Shown: positions 7,662 to 17,360, counted from the first letter of the stretch. The stretch is DNA of 64,000 nt from DATBVX01 sp963810775 (GCA_963810775.1 CAWEOT010000009.1:365182-429181), one strand, 5' to 3'. Made by a program: numbers and translations. The notes: a model not told the origin generated them from the sequence alone.

Positions 7662-8585
7662 ATGAATGTGATTATTTTCGACCGCCTGCGTGGGCATGCC
7701 CGAGAGCTAAACCTCGTGCATCCGAAGTCGATTGCTGTCATCGCGCTCAGCGCAGTAATTCTGTTCGGCGGAGCTTTTCTTGCCGGTCGCTACATCGGCC
7801 TGCGCGATGCCGCTATTCAGCCTGCGGCCCAGGTCGCGGAGTGGTCGAACAAGCTCGCTACGCAGCAAGCACAGGTCGCGGAGACGCGTCGCATCCTGCA
7901 GGATCACATCGATGCCCTCGCCAAGCGCGTGGGTCAGATGAACGCACACGTCATTCGCCTCGATGCACTCGGCCGGCGCCTCACGCAGATGGCCGATATC
8001 GACGAGCGTGAGTTCGATTTTGGCAACCCGCCGGCCCAGGGTGGACCGGAAGCCGATAGCCAGGGCGAAGCGGCGCAGATTCCGGAACTCACTGCGATGA
8101 TCGATGGTCTCTCGCGCCAGATGGATGATCGCGAGGTGGAACTCGGCGTGCTCGAGAACCTGATCCTGAGCCGCAACCTCAACGAGCAGATCAAGCCCAA
8201 GGGTCGTCCGGTGACGGACGGCTGGATCTCTTCCTATTTCGGTTCCCGCTCCGACCCCTTTACCGGTTACACGGCAGTTCACAAGGGTGTCGACTTCGCC
8301 GGGCGCTCGGGAGCACAGGTGATCGCCGTCGCCACTGGCGTCGTAACCTGGTCACGCGAGCGCTTCGGCTACGGCAAGATGGTCGAGATCAATCATGGCA
8401 ACGGTTTCGTCACGCGCTACGCGCACAACGAGCGCAACCTCGTGTCGGTGGGCGAGACCGTGCAAAAGGGCCAGCCGATCGCGCTGATGGGCTCGACGGG
8501 CCGCGCGACGGGACCGAACCTGCACTTCGAAGTGCTCCGCAATGGCCGCCAGGTAAACCCGCTGCAATTCGTCGGCGGCCGCTGA
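7662..8585 (+). CDS. membrane-anchored M23 family peptidase (LytM domain)
   Basis: This is a putative peptidoglycan endopeptidase or LytM-type activator. ATG 7662 is chosen because GGGAG lies about 8-10 bases upstream; other in-frame ATGs at 7569 and 7641 add residues without family character. The 307-residue protein has a membrane span near residues 25-45, a coiled-coil periplasmic stalk, and a C-terminal LytM domain. The HxxxD pair is present (His207, Asp211 in HKGVDF). In the usual HxH motif the first His is replaced: Asn286-Leu-His288 (GPNLHFEV), which could lower or abolish hydrolysis. A c-di-GMP riboswitch lies in its leader and secA follows. Confidence 0.88.
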   Translation: MNVIIFDRLRGHARELNLVHPKSIAVIALSAVILFGGAFLAGRYIGLRDAAIQPAAQVAEWSNKLATQQAQVAETRRILQDHIDALAKRVGQMNAHVIRLDALGRRLTQMADIDEREFDFGNPPAQGGPEADSQGEAAQIPELTAMIDGLSRQMDDREVELGVLENLILSRNLNEQIKPKGRPVTDGWISSYFGSRSDPFTGYTAVHKGVDFAGRSGAQVIAVATGVVTWSRERFGYGKMVEINHGNGFVTRYAHNERNLVSVGETVQKGQPIALMGSTGRATGPNLHFEVLRNGRQVNPLQFVGGR

Positions 8586-8615
8586 CCTCCAGTACAATAC
8601 GCGACCTTTGATTCC

Positions 8616-8642
8616 GGCCGGCCTCCTGACGGAGGCCAGGCC
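8616..8642 (+). terminator. strong hairpin between the M23 gene and secA
   Basis: GGCC+GGCCTCC (8616-8626), loop TGAC (8627-8630), GGAGGCC (8631-8637), a bulged A, and GGCC (8639-8642) form an 11-bp stem. TTTGTATTG follows, a weak T-rich tail. It could be a terminator, an attenuator, or a structured secA leader; it ends 26 bases before the secA start. Confidence 0.55.
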
Positions 8643-8668
8643 TTTGTATTGCTGAAGGAATTTCGATC

Positions 8669-11407
8669 GTGTGGCAGTTTTTCAGGCGCGTATTCGGCAG
8701 CCGCAATCAACGGCTGCTCAAGTCCTATAGCCGATGGGTCGAGGAGGCGAACGCGCTTGAGCCGGCCGTCCAGGCGCTGAATGACGAGCAGCTGCGCGCG
8801 AAGACCGAGGAGTTCCGCAAGCGGCTCACCGCAGGCGCGACACTCGTCGATTTGCTCCCCGAGGCGTTCGCCTGCGTTCGCGAGGCAGCCCGCCGCACGC
8901 TCGGCATGCGGCACTTCGATGTGCAGCTCATCGGCGGCATTGCCCTGCACGAAGGCAAGATCGCGGAAATGCGCACGGGCGAAGGCAAGACGCTGGTCGC
9001 GACGCTTCCGGCGTACCTCAATGCGCTGGCTGGCAAGGGCGTGCACATCGTCACCGTGAACGAGTACCTGGCACAGCGCGACGCGGACTGGATGGGACCG
9101 GTGTACCGATTCCTCGGTCTCACTGTCGGCGTGATCAAGAACTCACAGTCGTCCGCCGAGAAGCGCGAGGCGTATGGCACCGACATCACGTACGGCACTA
9201 ACAACGAATTCGGTTTCGACTACCTGCGAGACAACCTTGCCTTCCGGCTCGAGGATCGGGTGCAGCGCGCCCTCACGTACGCAATCGTCGACGAAGTCGA
9301 TTCGATCCTGATCGACGAAGCACGCACGCCGCTGATTATTTCCGGCCCCGCCGAGGAGAGCACCGAGCTCTATATCAAGATCAATGCCCTGGTGCCGCGG
9401 CTCACGGTGCAGAAGGAAGAGGAGGGACCGGGCGATTACTCTGTCGATGAGAAGAGCAAGCAGGTGCACCTGAGCGAGGAAGGTCACGAGCGGGTGGAGC
9501 AACTGATGGCCGAGGCGGGGCTGCTGCGCGAAGGCGAGAGCCTGTACAACTCGGCGAACATCCGCTTGATGCATCACCTCAACGCGGCACTGCGCGCCCA
9601 CTCGCTTTATCACCGCGACGTCGAATACATCGTTCGCAATGGTGAAGCGATCATCGTGGACGAATTCACGGGCCGCACGATGCCCGGCCGGCGCTGGTCG
9701 GACGGCCTGCACCAGGCGGTGGAAGCCAAGGAAGGCGTGCGCGTGCGCGAGGAAAATCAGACCGTCGCCTCCATCACCTTCCAGAACTACTTTCGCATCT
9801 ACACGAAGCTCGCCGGCATGACCGGGACGGCGGATACGGAAGCCTTCGAATTCCAGCAGATCTACGGGCTCGAAGTGGTGGTGATTCCGACCCACAAGCC
9901 GATGGTCCGTGACGATGCCGCGGACCTGGTCTATCTCTCACAGAAAGACAAGTTCCAGGCGATCATCGACGACATCCGCGATTGCATGCAGCGCCAGCAG
10001 CCGGTGCTGGTCGGCACCACCACGATCGAAACCTCCGAGTTCCTGTCGGGGCTTCTCAACAAGGAAGGCGTCCGCCACCAGGTGCTGAATGCCAAGCAGC
10101 ACGAGCGCGAGGCGCACATCGTCGCGCAGGCGGGACGCCCAGGCACCGTAACAATAGCCACCAACATGGCCGGCCGCGGTACTGACATTGTGCTGGGCGG
10201 AAATCTCGAAGCCGAGCTGCACGCACTCGAAAATCCGGAGCCCGACACTGTCGAGACGGTCAGGCGCGAGTGGGATGCACGTCACGAGGCCGTCGTACAG
10301 GCGGGCGGCCTGCACATCGTCGGTACCGAAAGGCATGAATCGCGCCGCATCGACAACCAGTTGCGCGGCCGCTCGGGCCGGCAGGGTGACCCTGGGTCGA
10401 GCCGCTTCTATCTCTCGCTCGAAGACAACCTGATGCGCATCTTCGGCGACCCAAATCGCACCAAGGCACTGTTGTCGCGCGTCGGAATGAAGGAAGGCGA
10501 AGTCATCGAGAGCAGGATGCTCTCGCGACAGATCGAGAAGGCGCAGCGCAAGGTCGAAGCGCACAACTTCGATGCGCGCAAGAACCTCCTTGAATACGAC
10601 GATGTCGCCAACGACCAGCGCAAGGTCATCTATCAGCAGCGTACCGAGCTCATGGCGGCGGAGGACGTCGCCGATGCCGTGCGTGGCATCCGCGAAGAAG
10701 TCGTCAACAATCTGATCAGCACTTTCCTGCCGCTAGGCACATTGCCGGAGCAGTGGGACATCCCCGGTCTCGCCGCGGCGCTCGAGCGCGATTTCACGGT
10801 GCGGCTGGACATCAAAGGCTGGCTGGATGCCGACACGGCGCTCGAAGAGCAGGGATTGCGCAAGCGCATCGTCGAGGAGATCGATGCTGCCTACGGGCAG
10901 AAGGTTGCACAGCTCGGCGCACCGGCGATGCGCTACTTTGAAAAGGCAATCATGTTGCAGCAGCTCGATGTGCACTGGCGCGAACACCTGGCCGCGATGG
11001 ACTACATGCGCCAGGGCATTCACCTGCGCGGTTATGCGCAGAAGAACCCCAAGCAGGAATACAAGCGCGAGGCCTTCGAGCTGTTCAGCGCGATGCTCGA
11101 ACGCATCAAGTTTGATACCGTGACCATCCTCTCGCGCCTGCAGGTGCGCAGCCAGGAGGAGATCGATCGCGAGGAGGAAGAGCGGCGCACGCGAATGGCG
11201 AGAGCGTTGCAGGCCCAGCATGCGCAGGCCCAGTCGCTGACCGCGCCGGAGGAGCCCGAGGGAGCGCAAGGTCCGGTCAGTCGCGGACCAGAGGCGCAGC
11301 CACAGGCGCCGTTCGTGCGCGGGGCACGCAAGATCGGCCGCAATGAGACTTGCCCCTGCGGTTCGGGGAAGAAGTACAAGAACTGCCACGGCGCGTTGGG
11401 CGCCTAG
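8669..11407 (+). CDS. secA: preprotein translocase ATPase SecA
   Basis: SecA is the motor ATPase that drives proteins through SecYEG. The 912-residue protein starts at GTG 8669 (VWQFFRRVFGSRNQRLLK), with GAAGGA about 11 bases upstream. Visible parts are the Walker A region MRTGEGKTLVATLPAYLNAL, the DEAD-like YAIVDEVDSILIDEARTPLIISG, the NBD2 segments MAGRGTDIVLGG and GTERHESRRIDNQLRGRSGRQGDPG, the preprotein-binding and helical scaffold regions, and a C-terminal SEC-C zinc motif (CPCGSGKKYKNCHG). Length is typical for proteobacteria. Confidence 0.97.
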   Translation: MWQFFRRVFGSRNQRLLKSYSRWVEEANALEPAVQALNDEQLRAKTEEFRKRLTAGATLVDLLPEAFACVREAARRTLGMRHFDVQLIGGIALHEGKIAEMRTGEGKTLVATLPAYLNALAGKGVHIVTVNEYLAQRDADWMGPVYRFLGLTVGVIKNSQSSAEKREAYGTDITYGTNNEFGFDYLRDNLAFRLEDRVQRALTYAIVDEVDSILIDEARTPLIISGPAEESTELYIKINALVPRLTVQKEEEGPGDYSVDEKSKQVHLSEEGHERVEQLMAEAGLLREGESLYNSANIRLMHHLNAALRAHSLYHRDVEYIVRNGEAIIVDEFTGRTMPGRRWSDGLHQAVEAKEGVRVREENQTVASITFQNYFRIYTKLAGMTGTADTEAFEFQQIYGLEVVVIPTHKPMVRDDAADLVYLSQKDKFQAIIDDIRDCMQRQQPVLVGTTTIETSEFLSGLLNKEGVRHQVLNAKQHEREAHIVAQAGRPGTVTIATNMAGRGTDIVLGGNLEAELHALENPEPDTVETVRREWDARHEAVVQAGGLHIVGTERHESRRIDNQLRGRSGRQGDPGSSRFYLSLEDNLMRIFGDPNRTKALLSRVGMKEGEVIESRMLSRQIEKAQRKVEAHNFDARKNLLEYDDVANDQRKVIYQQRTELMAAEDVADAVRGIREEVVNNLISTFLPLGTLPEQWDIPGLAAALERDFTVRLDIKGWLDADTALEEQGLRKRIVEEIDAAYGQKVAQLGAPAMRYFEKAIMLQQLDVHWREHLAAMDYMRQGIHLRGYAQKNPKQEYKREAFELFSAMLERIKFDTVTILSRLQVRSQEEIDREEEERRTRMARALQAQHAQAQSLTAPEEPEGAQGPVSRGPEAQPQAPFVRGARKIGRNETCPCGSGKKYKNCHGALGA

Positions 11408-11415
11408 TCTTCGCC

Positions 11416-11847
11416 GTGCATACCGTTCGAGTGGTCGCCGGAGGGCTCTTCGATGCGGCCGGGCGCGTGCTGATCGCGCAGCGCCCGGCGGGCGCCCACA
11501 TGGCAGGGCGCTGGGAATTTCCCGGCGGGAAGATCGATGGCGGCGAGAGTGAGCTTCAAGCCCTCAGCCGTGAACTCACCGAAGAACTCGGCGTAAAGCT
11601 TCTCAGTGCTGAGCGGATGCTGCAGCTAACCCACGAATACGCGGAGCGGTGCGTCGAGCTCAGCATGTGGCTCGTGACCGCTTACGAAGGTGAGCCGATG
11701 AGTCTCGACGGTCAGGCGCTCAAGTGGGTGAAGCCCGCCGACCTTGCGAACGAGGATCTGCTCGAAGCCGACCGACCGATCGTCGCTGCGTTGATGGAGC
11801 GCACCGCTACCTCTTCGCCTTCAGGTTCTCGTCAAAGAATCTCCTGA
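11416..11847 (+). CDS. mutT: 8-oxo-dGTP diphosphatase MutT (Nudix)
   Basis: MutT hydrolyses 8-oxo-dGTP and so prevents A-T to C-G transversions. GTG 11416 gives a 143-residue protein (VHTVRVVAGGLFDAAGRVLIAQRP). The Nudix box is complete as GGKIDGGESELQALSREL-TEELGV, with the Glu pair REL-x-EE. It follows the secA stop by 8 bases, as in many gammaproteobacteria. The 3' end overlaps the end of the convergent peptidase gene by about 40 bases, and the last residues (SSPSGSRQRIS) look like read-through of that overlap. Confidence 0.9.
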   Translation: MHTVRVVAGGLFDAAGRVLIAQRPAGAHMAGRWEFPGGKIDGGESELQALSRELTEELGVKLLSAERMLQLTHEYAERCVELSMWLVTAYEGEPMSLDGQALKWVKPADLANEDLLEADRPIVAALMERTATSSPSGSRQRIS

Positions 11848-14065
11848 TCATCTCGTACGCATGCGTGCCGGTGTCGGCGTGTCGTAGTAAGGCGTGCTTG
11901 CTTCCCGGATAGGTCATCACGTCGAAGGGCTTGTCGAGGTCCTGCAGGCGCTTGAAGAGCTTGGTGCTATTGGTGAACAGGACGTTGTCATCTGCCATGC
12001 CGTGCAAGACGAGTAGCGGCACATGCAAAGCTGCGGCGTACGGCAGCACGTCACTCGCTTCATAGCCGGCTGTATTCTGCTGTGGAAGGCCGAGATAGCG
12101 CTCGGTGTAATGTGTGTCGTACAAGCGCCACGCGGTTACCGGGGCGCCTGAGACGCCCGCCTGAAAATAGTCCGGGGCTGTGAGGAGGCACATGAGCGTC
12201 ATGTAGCCGCCATAGCTCCAGCCGAAGACGCCGATGCGCTGTGGATCCACGTACGACAGCGAACGCAAGAACTTCACGCCCTCGACCTGATCGGCGACTT
12301 CAATCTGCCCCAGGCGTTGGTGGAGGACGGATTCGAAAGCGACACCACGAAAACCGCTCCCGCGATTGTCGAGCGTGAATACGACATAGCCGCTTTGAGC
12401 GAGCACCTGGCGGAAGAACGCGGGACCCCACGCGCGCCTCACGTTCTGCACGCCCGGGCCGCCATACACGTCCACGATCACGGGATACTTCCTTGCCGGA
12501 TCAAAGTGCGTCGGTTTGAGCATCTGGTAGTTGAGCGCTTGGCCGTCGGCGGCTGGCAACGTGCCAAATTCAGTCACGACATGGGCATCGCGATAGGGCG
12601 CATACGGATGCGAGTCGTCGAGGGAGTTGTCGATGAGCGTCGTGATCAAAGCGCCGTCGATACGCCTCAACTGCACGCGTGGCGGCCGCTCCGGAGTGGA
12701 ATACAGCTCGAGAAAAAACTTGTGATCGGGCGACATGGCAACCGTATGCCAGCCCGGTTCCTCGGTGATGCGTGACGGCGGGAATCTGCCGCGCAACGGC
12801 GCGCTATAGAGGTGGCGTTCGAGCGGACTTTGCTCGTTGGCCATGAAATAGATGCGTTCTCGCGCCTCATCGACATCCAGGAGGGCCCGTGAGCCGCCAT
12901 CCCCCACCACCATCCAGTTTCCGGCGGTCAGCGGTCGAATCAGGTGACCGTCCAGGTCGTAAAGGTACAGATGCTGGTATCCGCTGCGCTTCGAAGCCCA
13001 GATGAAGCGGCTGGATTTGTTCAGAAACGTCAGCTCGTCATTCAGGTCCACCCACGTGCTGCTGGTTTCGGTCAGTATTGTGCGTGCTTTACCGCTCGCC
13101 ACGTCGATCTTGAGCAGATCCAAACGCCGCTGATCTCGAGACTGACGCTGGGCCGCGACGTATCGGGAATCGGGCATCCAGTCGACACGTGCGAGATAGA
13201 TATCAGGTTCCGAACCAAGATCGAGTCGCGTCACCGTCCCCGTCGCCAGCTCGATCGACCTGAGATCGACCAGCGCATTGCGCGTTCCCGCTGCCGGGTA
13301 GCGTTGCGTGTAGAGGGAGACTTCGTCAGCGTCGATCTCCAGACGCTGCTGCTCGGATATGGGACTCTCATCGACGCGTGCGTATGCGATACGTCTCTCG
13401 TCGGGCGACCACCAGTAGCCGGTGCTTCGTCCCATCTCCTCCTGGGCGATGAACTCGGCCATCCCGTTCTTGATCGCTCCACTCCCATCGGTCGTCAGGG
13501 CGCGCTCCTGTCCGGTGCGCAGGTCGAGGACGAATAGATTCTGCTCGCGGATGAAGCTGACGTAATGGCCGAGAGGGGAGAACTTGGCGTCCGTCTCCGT
13601 TTCCGAGGTTTTGGTCAGCTGGCGGGCGGCCTTGTCGGCCGGTGCTCGCAGATCGTAGTAATAGAGATCGCCGCCGAGCGGAAAAAGCAGTGCTGTGCCA
13701 TCCGGCGCAAATAGATATTCGACAATTCCCGACAGCGCAGAGATGCGCTGGCGCTCGCGACGCTGCCGCTCCTCGTCAGAGAGTCGGCCCTCATCGGGCA
13801 CCAGCGCGCGCGAGTCCACCAGCAGGCGGGTCTTGCCCGAGCGGATGTTGTATTCCCACAGGTCGAGGCGATCTTTATCGTCGGCCTTGCCCTGGAGGAA
13901 CGTCACCCGCTGCGCGTCCGGCGAAATGCGGGCCGCGCGCAGGGACGGGCCGCTCAGATCCGGTGCCGAAAAGATGCGGCTGATCGGCAGATCGCCCGCG
14001 CGCGCATCCGCGCAACCCATGAACAGGGGCACCAATGAAACCAGGAATGGTCGTAGTGAAATCAT
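11807..14065 (-). CDS. dipeptidyl peptidase IV family serine peptidase (S9B)
   Basis: This is a secreted or periplasmic prolyl-type dipeptidyl peptidase that removes X-Pro or X-Ala dipeptides. The 752-residue product begins with a signal peptide ending near a Cys (LVSLVPLFMGCADARA), possibly lipid-modified, then a DPP IV beta-propeller (RAARISPDAQRVTFLQGK, WWSPDERRIAYARVDES). The C-terminal alpha/beta-hydrolase domain has the nucleophile motif GWSYGGYMT with Ser617, and DNVLFTNS and SKHALLRHADT supply the Asp and His. It is divergent from another S9 peptidase with a 39-base gap. Confidence 0.92.
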   Translation of the reverse strand: MISLRPFLVSLVPLFMGCADARAGDLPISRIFSAPDLSGPSLRAARISPDAQRVTFLQGKADDKDRLDLWEYNIRSGKTRLLVDSRALVPDEGRLSDEERQRRERQRISALSGIVEYLFAPDGTALLFPLGGDLYYYDLRAPADKAARQLTKTSETETDAKFSPLGHYVSFIREQNLFVLDLRTGQERALTTDGSGAIKNGMAEFIAQEEMGRSTGYWWSPDERRIAYARVDESPISEQQRLEIDADEVSLYTQRYPAAGTRNALVDLRSIELATGTVTRLDLGSEPDIYLARVDWMPDSRYVAAQRQSRDQRRLDLLKIDVASGKARTILTETSSTWVDLNDELTFLNKSSRFIWASKRSGYQHLYLYDLDGHLIRPLTAGNWMVVGDGGSRALLDVDEARERIYFMANEQSPLERHLYSAPLRGRFPPSRITEEPGWHTVAMSPDHKFFLELYSTPERPPRVQLRRIDGALITTLIDNSLDDSHPYAPYRDAHVVTEFGTLPAADGQALNYQMLKPTHFDPARKYPVIVDVYGGPGVQNVRRAWGPAFFRQVLAQSGYVVFTLDNRGSGFRGVAFESVLHQRLGQIEVADQVEGVKFLRSLSYVDPQRIGVFGWSYGGYMTLMCLLTAPDYFQAGVSGAPVTAWRLYDTHYTERYLGLPQQNTAGYEASDVLPYAAALHVPLLVLHGMADDNVLFTNSTKLFKRLQDLDKPFDVMTYPGSKHALLRHADTGTHAYEMIRRFFDENLKAKR

Positions 14066-14104
14066 GCGTGTAGGCTGCGCGCAAAAATTTCGGGGAGTTT
14101 AGGC

Positions 14105-16333
14105 ATGAAGAAGGGGCTGATCCACTATTACCGCATCTGGGCTGCGCTGACGGCCGCAATACTGCTGGCCGCGTGCGCGCACACGCCGGTCCCTGAGAGC
14201 TCGCAGACGGCGGCTCTGCAGTATCCTGCCGCGCCACGCGGGACCCAGGTCGATCAGTACGGAAGCGTCAGCGTGACGGATCCCTATCGGTGGTTCGAAG
14301 ATCTGGACAGCGCGCAAACGAAGAGCTGGGTCAATGCTGAAAACAGCCTGTCGCAACCCTACCTGGAGGCGATCCCGACGCGCGGCTGGATCAAGCAGCG
14401 GCTCACCGAGCTCTGGAACTACGAACGCTTCAACGTCCCGGTGAAGGAAGGCGGGCGGTATTTCTGGCTGCGCAACGACGGGCTGCAGAACCAGAGTGTC
14501 CTGTTCGTCGCTGACGGCCTGCAAGCGTCGCCACGCGTTCTGCTCGACCCGAATGCCTTGAGCCCCGACGCCACGGTGGCGCTCGCCGACTTTCAGGTAA
14601 GCCCCGATGGTCGCTATCTCGCCTACGCACTCTCCGATGGCGGGACCGACTGGAAGACCTGGCACATCCGCGACGTCACCACCGGCCAGGATCTCGCCGA
14701 TGTTCTCAAGTTCGCGAAGTTCACGCAGGTTTCCTGGGAGCGCGACTCGAGCGCCTTCTTCTACAGCCGCTATCCGCTGCGCGCGGATGGATCCGGCGAC
14801 GACTCGAAGCAGATCTCGATCTATCGGCACAAGGTCGGCGAGGCGCAGGCGCAGGACCTGTTCGTCTACGCAGTCACGGATCACCCGTCGCGCAATCCTT
14901 ATGCGCAGGTGACCGAGGACGGTAAGTATCTGCTGATCAATCTGTTCGACGGCTACCAAACGAACGGTGTCTATTACACGCCCCTGCCAGTGCAGGCTTC
15001 CACAAGCGGTGTCGCGGTCGTGCGACTCCTCGACGATTGGCGGGGCCTGTATACCTTTCTCGGTTCGGACGGGTCCGTTTTCTATTTTCTGGTGACGGCT
15101 GACTCGCCGCGTGGGCGCGTCGTCGCGATCGACACGCGTCGTCCCACCCCGAATATGTGGAGGAATGTCGTAGCCGAGAGCGCCGACGCCATCAAAGTCG
15201 CGAGTTACATCGGGGGCAAGATCGTCGTTACCTACCTGCACGACGCACACTCGCAGGTGAAAATTTTCGATGTCGGCGGAAAGTTGCTCAACGAAGTCTC
15301 ACTGCCGGGGCAAGGAACTGTCGAGGGGTTCCTGGGGCACGGCGACAGTTCCGAGACGTTCTTCTCGTATGCGGACTACCTGACGCCGACGTCCATCTAT
15401 CATTACGACGTCGCTACGAATTACACGGACCTGTTTCGTACGCCGAAGATCGCGGCGGATACCTCGCGTTTCGTCACCGAGCAGGTGTTCTACTCGAGCA
15501 AAGACGGTACGCGCGTCCCGATGTTCATCACGCATCGGTCCGACCTGAAGAAGGATGGCAAGGCACCGACACTGTTGTACGGCTACGGTGGATTCAACAA
15601 TCCGTTGACGCCCGCCTTCAGCGTGCCCGTGCTGGTGTGGCTCGAGATGGGCGGGACGTACGCTGTTGCGAATTTGCGCGGCGGTGCCGAGTACGGTGAG
15701 GCATGGCATCTCGCCGGAACCAAGGCCAATAAGCAGAACGTATTCGATGACTTTATCGCGGCGGCACGCTACCTGGTCGAGCAGCGCTATACCTCGAAGG
15801 ACCGACTGGGGATTCTCGGGCGCAGCAACGGAGGGTTGTTGATCGGTGCGGTAATCACTCAGGAACCAGGACTCGTGGCGGCCGCGTTGCCAGCCGTGGG
15901 TGTGCTGGACATGCTTCGCTATCACACCGCGAGTGCCAATGCTCGCCAGTGGTCAAGCGACTACGGCCTGAGTGAGAACTCGCAGGACTTTCCAGCTTTG
16001 TATGCTTATTCGCCGTATCACAACGTGCGCCCGGGCACTTGTTATCCGCCGACGCTGATCACAACCGCGGATCACGACGACCGCGTGGTGCCATGGCACA
16101 GCTTCAAGTTCGGCGCGGCACTACAGGCGGCGCAGGGCTGCAAGAACCCCATCCTCGTGCGCGTGGAGACGCGCGCGGGTCACGGATCCGGCAAACCGGT
16201 ATGGATGCAGATCGAGGATTTCGCGGATCAGTGGGCGTTTCTGACACGAAATCTGCAAATGCCACTGTCGCAGGTCGCGGGGGATGTCCGTTCGGCTCAA
16301 GGTGACGGGTCGAGGCACGCGCCGTCGCCCTGA
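14105..16333 (+). CDS. prolyl oligopeptidase family serine peptidase (S9A), lipoprotein
   Basis: This predicted prolyl oligopeptidase cleaves short proline-containing peptides. The 742-residue protein has a lipoprotein signal (ILLAAC, Cys near residue 23), so it is probably anchored to the outer membrane facing the periplasm. The N-terminal part has YRWFEDLDSAQTKSWVNAEN typical of S9A. The catalytic domain contains GILGRSNGGLL with Ser574, the Asp loop TADHDDRVVPWHSFK, and His693 in RAGHGSGKP. It may work with the divergent DPP IV-like enzyme on the same proline-rich peptides. Confidence 0.93.
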   Translation: MKKGLIHYYRIWAALTAAILLAACAHTPVPESSQTAALQYPAAPRGTQVDQYGSVSVTDPYRWFEDLDSAQTKSWVNAENSLSQPYLEAIPTRGWIKQRLTELWNYERFNVPVKEGGRYFWLRNDGLQNQSVLFVADGLQASPRVLLDPNALSPDATVALADFQVSPDGRYLAYALSDGGTDWKTWHIRDVTTGQDLADVLKFAKFTQVSWERDSSAFFYSRYPLRADGSGDDSKQISIYRHKVGEAQAQDLFVYAVTDHPSRNPYAQVTEDGKYLLINLFDGYQTNGVYYTPLPVQASTSGVAVVRLLDDWRGLYTFLGSDGSVFYFLVTADSPRGRVVAIDTRRPTPNMWRNVVAESADAIKVASYIGGKIVVTYLHDAHSQVKIFDVGGKLLNEVSLPGQGTVEGFLGHGDSSETFFSYADYLTPTSIYHYDVATNYTDLFRTPKIAADTSRFVTEQVFYSSKDGTRVPMFITHRSDLKKDGKAPTLLYGYGGFNNPLTPAFSVPVLVWLEMGGTYAVANLRGGAEYGEAWHLAGTKANKQNVFDDFIAAARYLVEQRYTSKDRLGILGRSNGGLLIGAVITQEPGLVAAALPAVGVLDMLRYHTASANARQWSSDYGLSENSQDFPALYAYSPYHNVRPGTCYPPTLITTADHDDRVVPWHSFKFGAALQAAQGCKNPILVRVETRAGHGSGKPVWMQIEDFADQWAFLTRNLQMPLSQVAGDVRSAQGDGSRHAPSP

Positions 16334-16339
16334 CGGTAA

Positions 16340-16546
16340 TCAGCTACGATCGGATTTGGGTGGATCGCTCTGGTCTTCCGTGGCTTCGGCCGGGAGGTTG
16401 TCACCGGCGATGCCGCGTTCCTCGCTCAGCCAGGCACCGAGGTCGATGAGCCGGCAACGGTCGCTGCAGAACGGCCGGAAAGGCGAGGATTCGGACCACT
16501 GCACGGGCCGGCCGCAAGTCGGGCATTTGGCAATGACCGGCGACAT
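16340..16546 (-). CDS. yacG: DNA gyrase inhibitor / zinc-binding protein YacG
   Basis: This 68-residue protein has the YacG zinc knuckle CPTCGRPVQW and FCSDRCRLIDLGAWLSEE, giving four Cys ligands. YacG binds GyrB and inhibits gyrase in E. coli. It sits just downstream of zapD with an 7-base gap, the conserved coaE-zapD-yacG order. Its stop lies 6 bases from the end of the convergent S9A peptidase gene. Confidence 0.9.
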   Translation of the reverse strand: MSPVIAKCPTCGRPVQWSESSPFRPFCSDRCRLIDLGAWLSEERGIAGDNLPAEATEDQSDPPKSDRS

Positions 16547-16553
16547 GCGCGTC

Positions 16554-17360
16554 TCAGGTGCATGAGGTCAGAATGAAATGCACATCCTGCTCGGACTGCA
16601 CCGCGCGCTGGTTCAGCTCCTTCCAGCTCATGAAACGCAGGTTGCACCGATAGTGGCTGCCGCTGATCTCCGGATACAGGTCGGAGTCCGAAGGCAGCAT
16701 GATCCGCAGCAGCTGGATCGGATTCTCGCGCTCGAAGTTGATCTGGTACTGACCGGCTGGCGCGATCTCCTCACGCGGGCGAGCGTTTTGCCGCGTGACC
16801 CACAGGATCTCGATCACCCCATCGCACAGCGGCCGCACGATCTTCATCCATTCCTCGAAAGTCGCCATGCGCTGTTCGGCCGGCCGGCTGAGCCAGAAGC
16901 TGTAGTCGGGCAGATCGAATTCGCAGGTGCCGCCTGGAATCGCGCTGCGGTGCTTGATCGCGGCGAGGAACTCCGATTCACGCAACGACTGCATGAAATT
17001 CGCGCCCATGCTGACGAGCTCGCTGCGCAGCCGGATCAGATTCGACATCACGGCCCGCAAGCGACCCGCGTCGACACCCGGCTTGGATTGAAACTCGTTC
17101 AAAGACTGCACGTGCCGCTCGAGTTCCTTGATCACATCGCTGCGCACGTCGCCGCGTGCGGTGATCGCCAGGATCTCCAGCAAACTGCCAACCGCGGCGC
17201 GGCTGCTCCAGGGATGGGGCAACTCGTTGTGATATAGGGCCTGCGAATACAGAAACTCGAGGCGCAGGAACGTGCGCATGCGCTCGTTAAGCGGCTGCTC
17301 GTATACAACGAGCTCGCTCGCCGGTTCCACCGCGGGCTCAATGTAGGCGTGGGAGGTCAT
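16554..17360 (-). CDS. zapD: cell division protein ZapD
   Basis: ZapD bundles FtsZ filaments and supports Z-ring assembly. The 268-residue protein has the family N-terminal region VYEQPLNERMRTFLRLEFLYSQA and the later FWLSRPAEQRMATFEEWMKIVRPL block. Family members are about 245-260 residues, so the start may be slightly upstream of the true one. It lies between coaE and yacG, as in gammaproteobacteria generally. Confidence 0.9.
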   Translation of the reverse strand: MTSHAYIEPAVEPASELVVYEQPLNERMRTFLRLEFLYSQALYHNELPHPWSSRAAVGSLLEILAITARGDVRSDVIKELERHVQSLNEFQSKPGVDAGRLRAVMSNLIRLRSELVSMGANFMQSLRESEFLAAIKHRSAIPGGTCEFDLPDYSFWLSRPAEQRMATFEEWMKIVRPLCDGVIEILWVTRQNARPREEIAPAGQYQINFERENPIQLLRIMLPSDSDLYPEISGSHYRCNLRFMSWKELNQRAVQSEQDVHFILTSCT

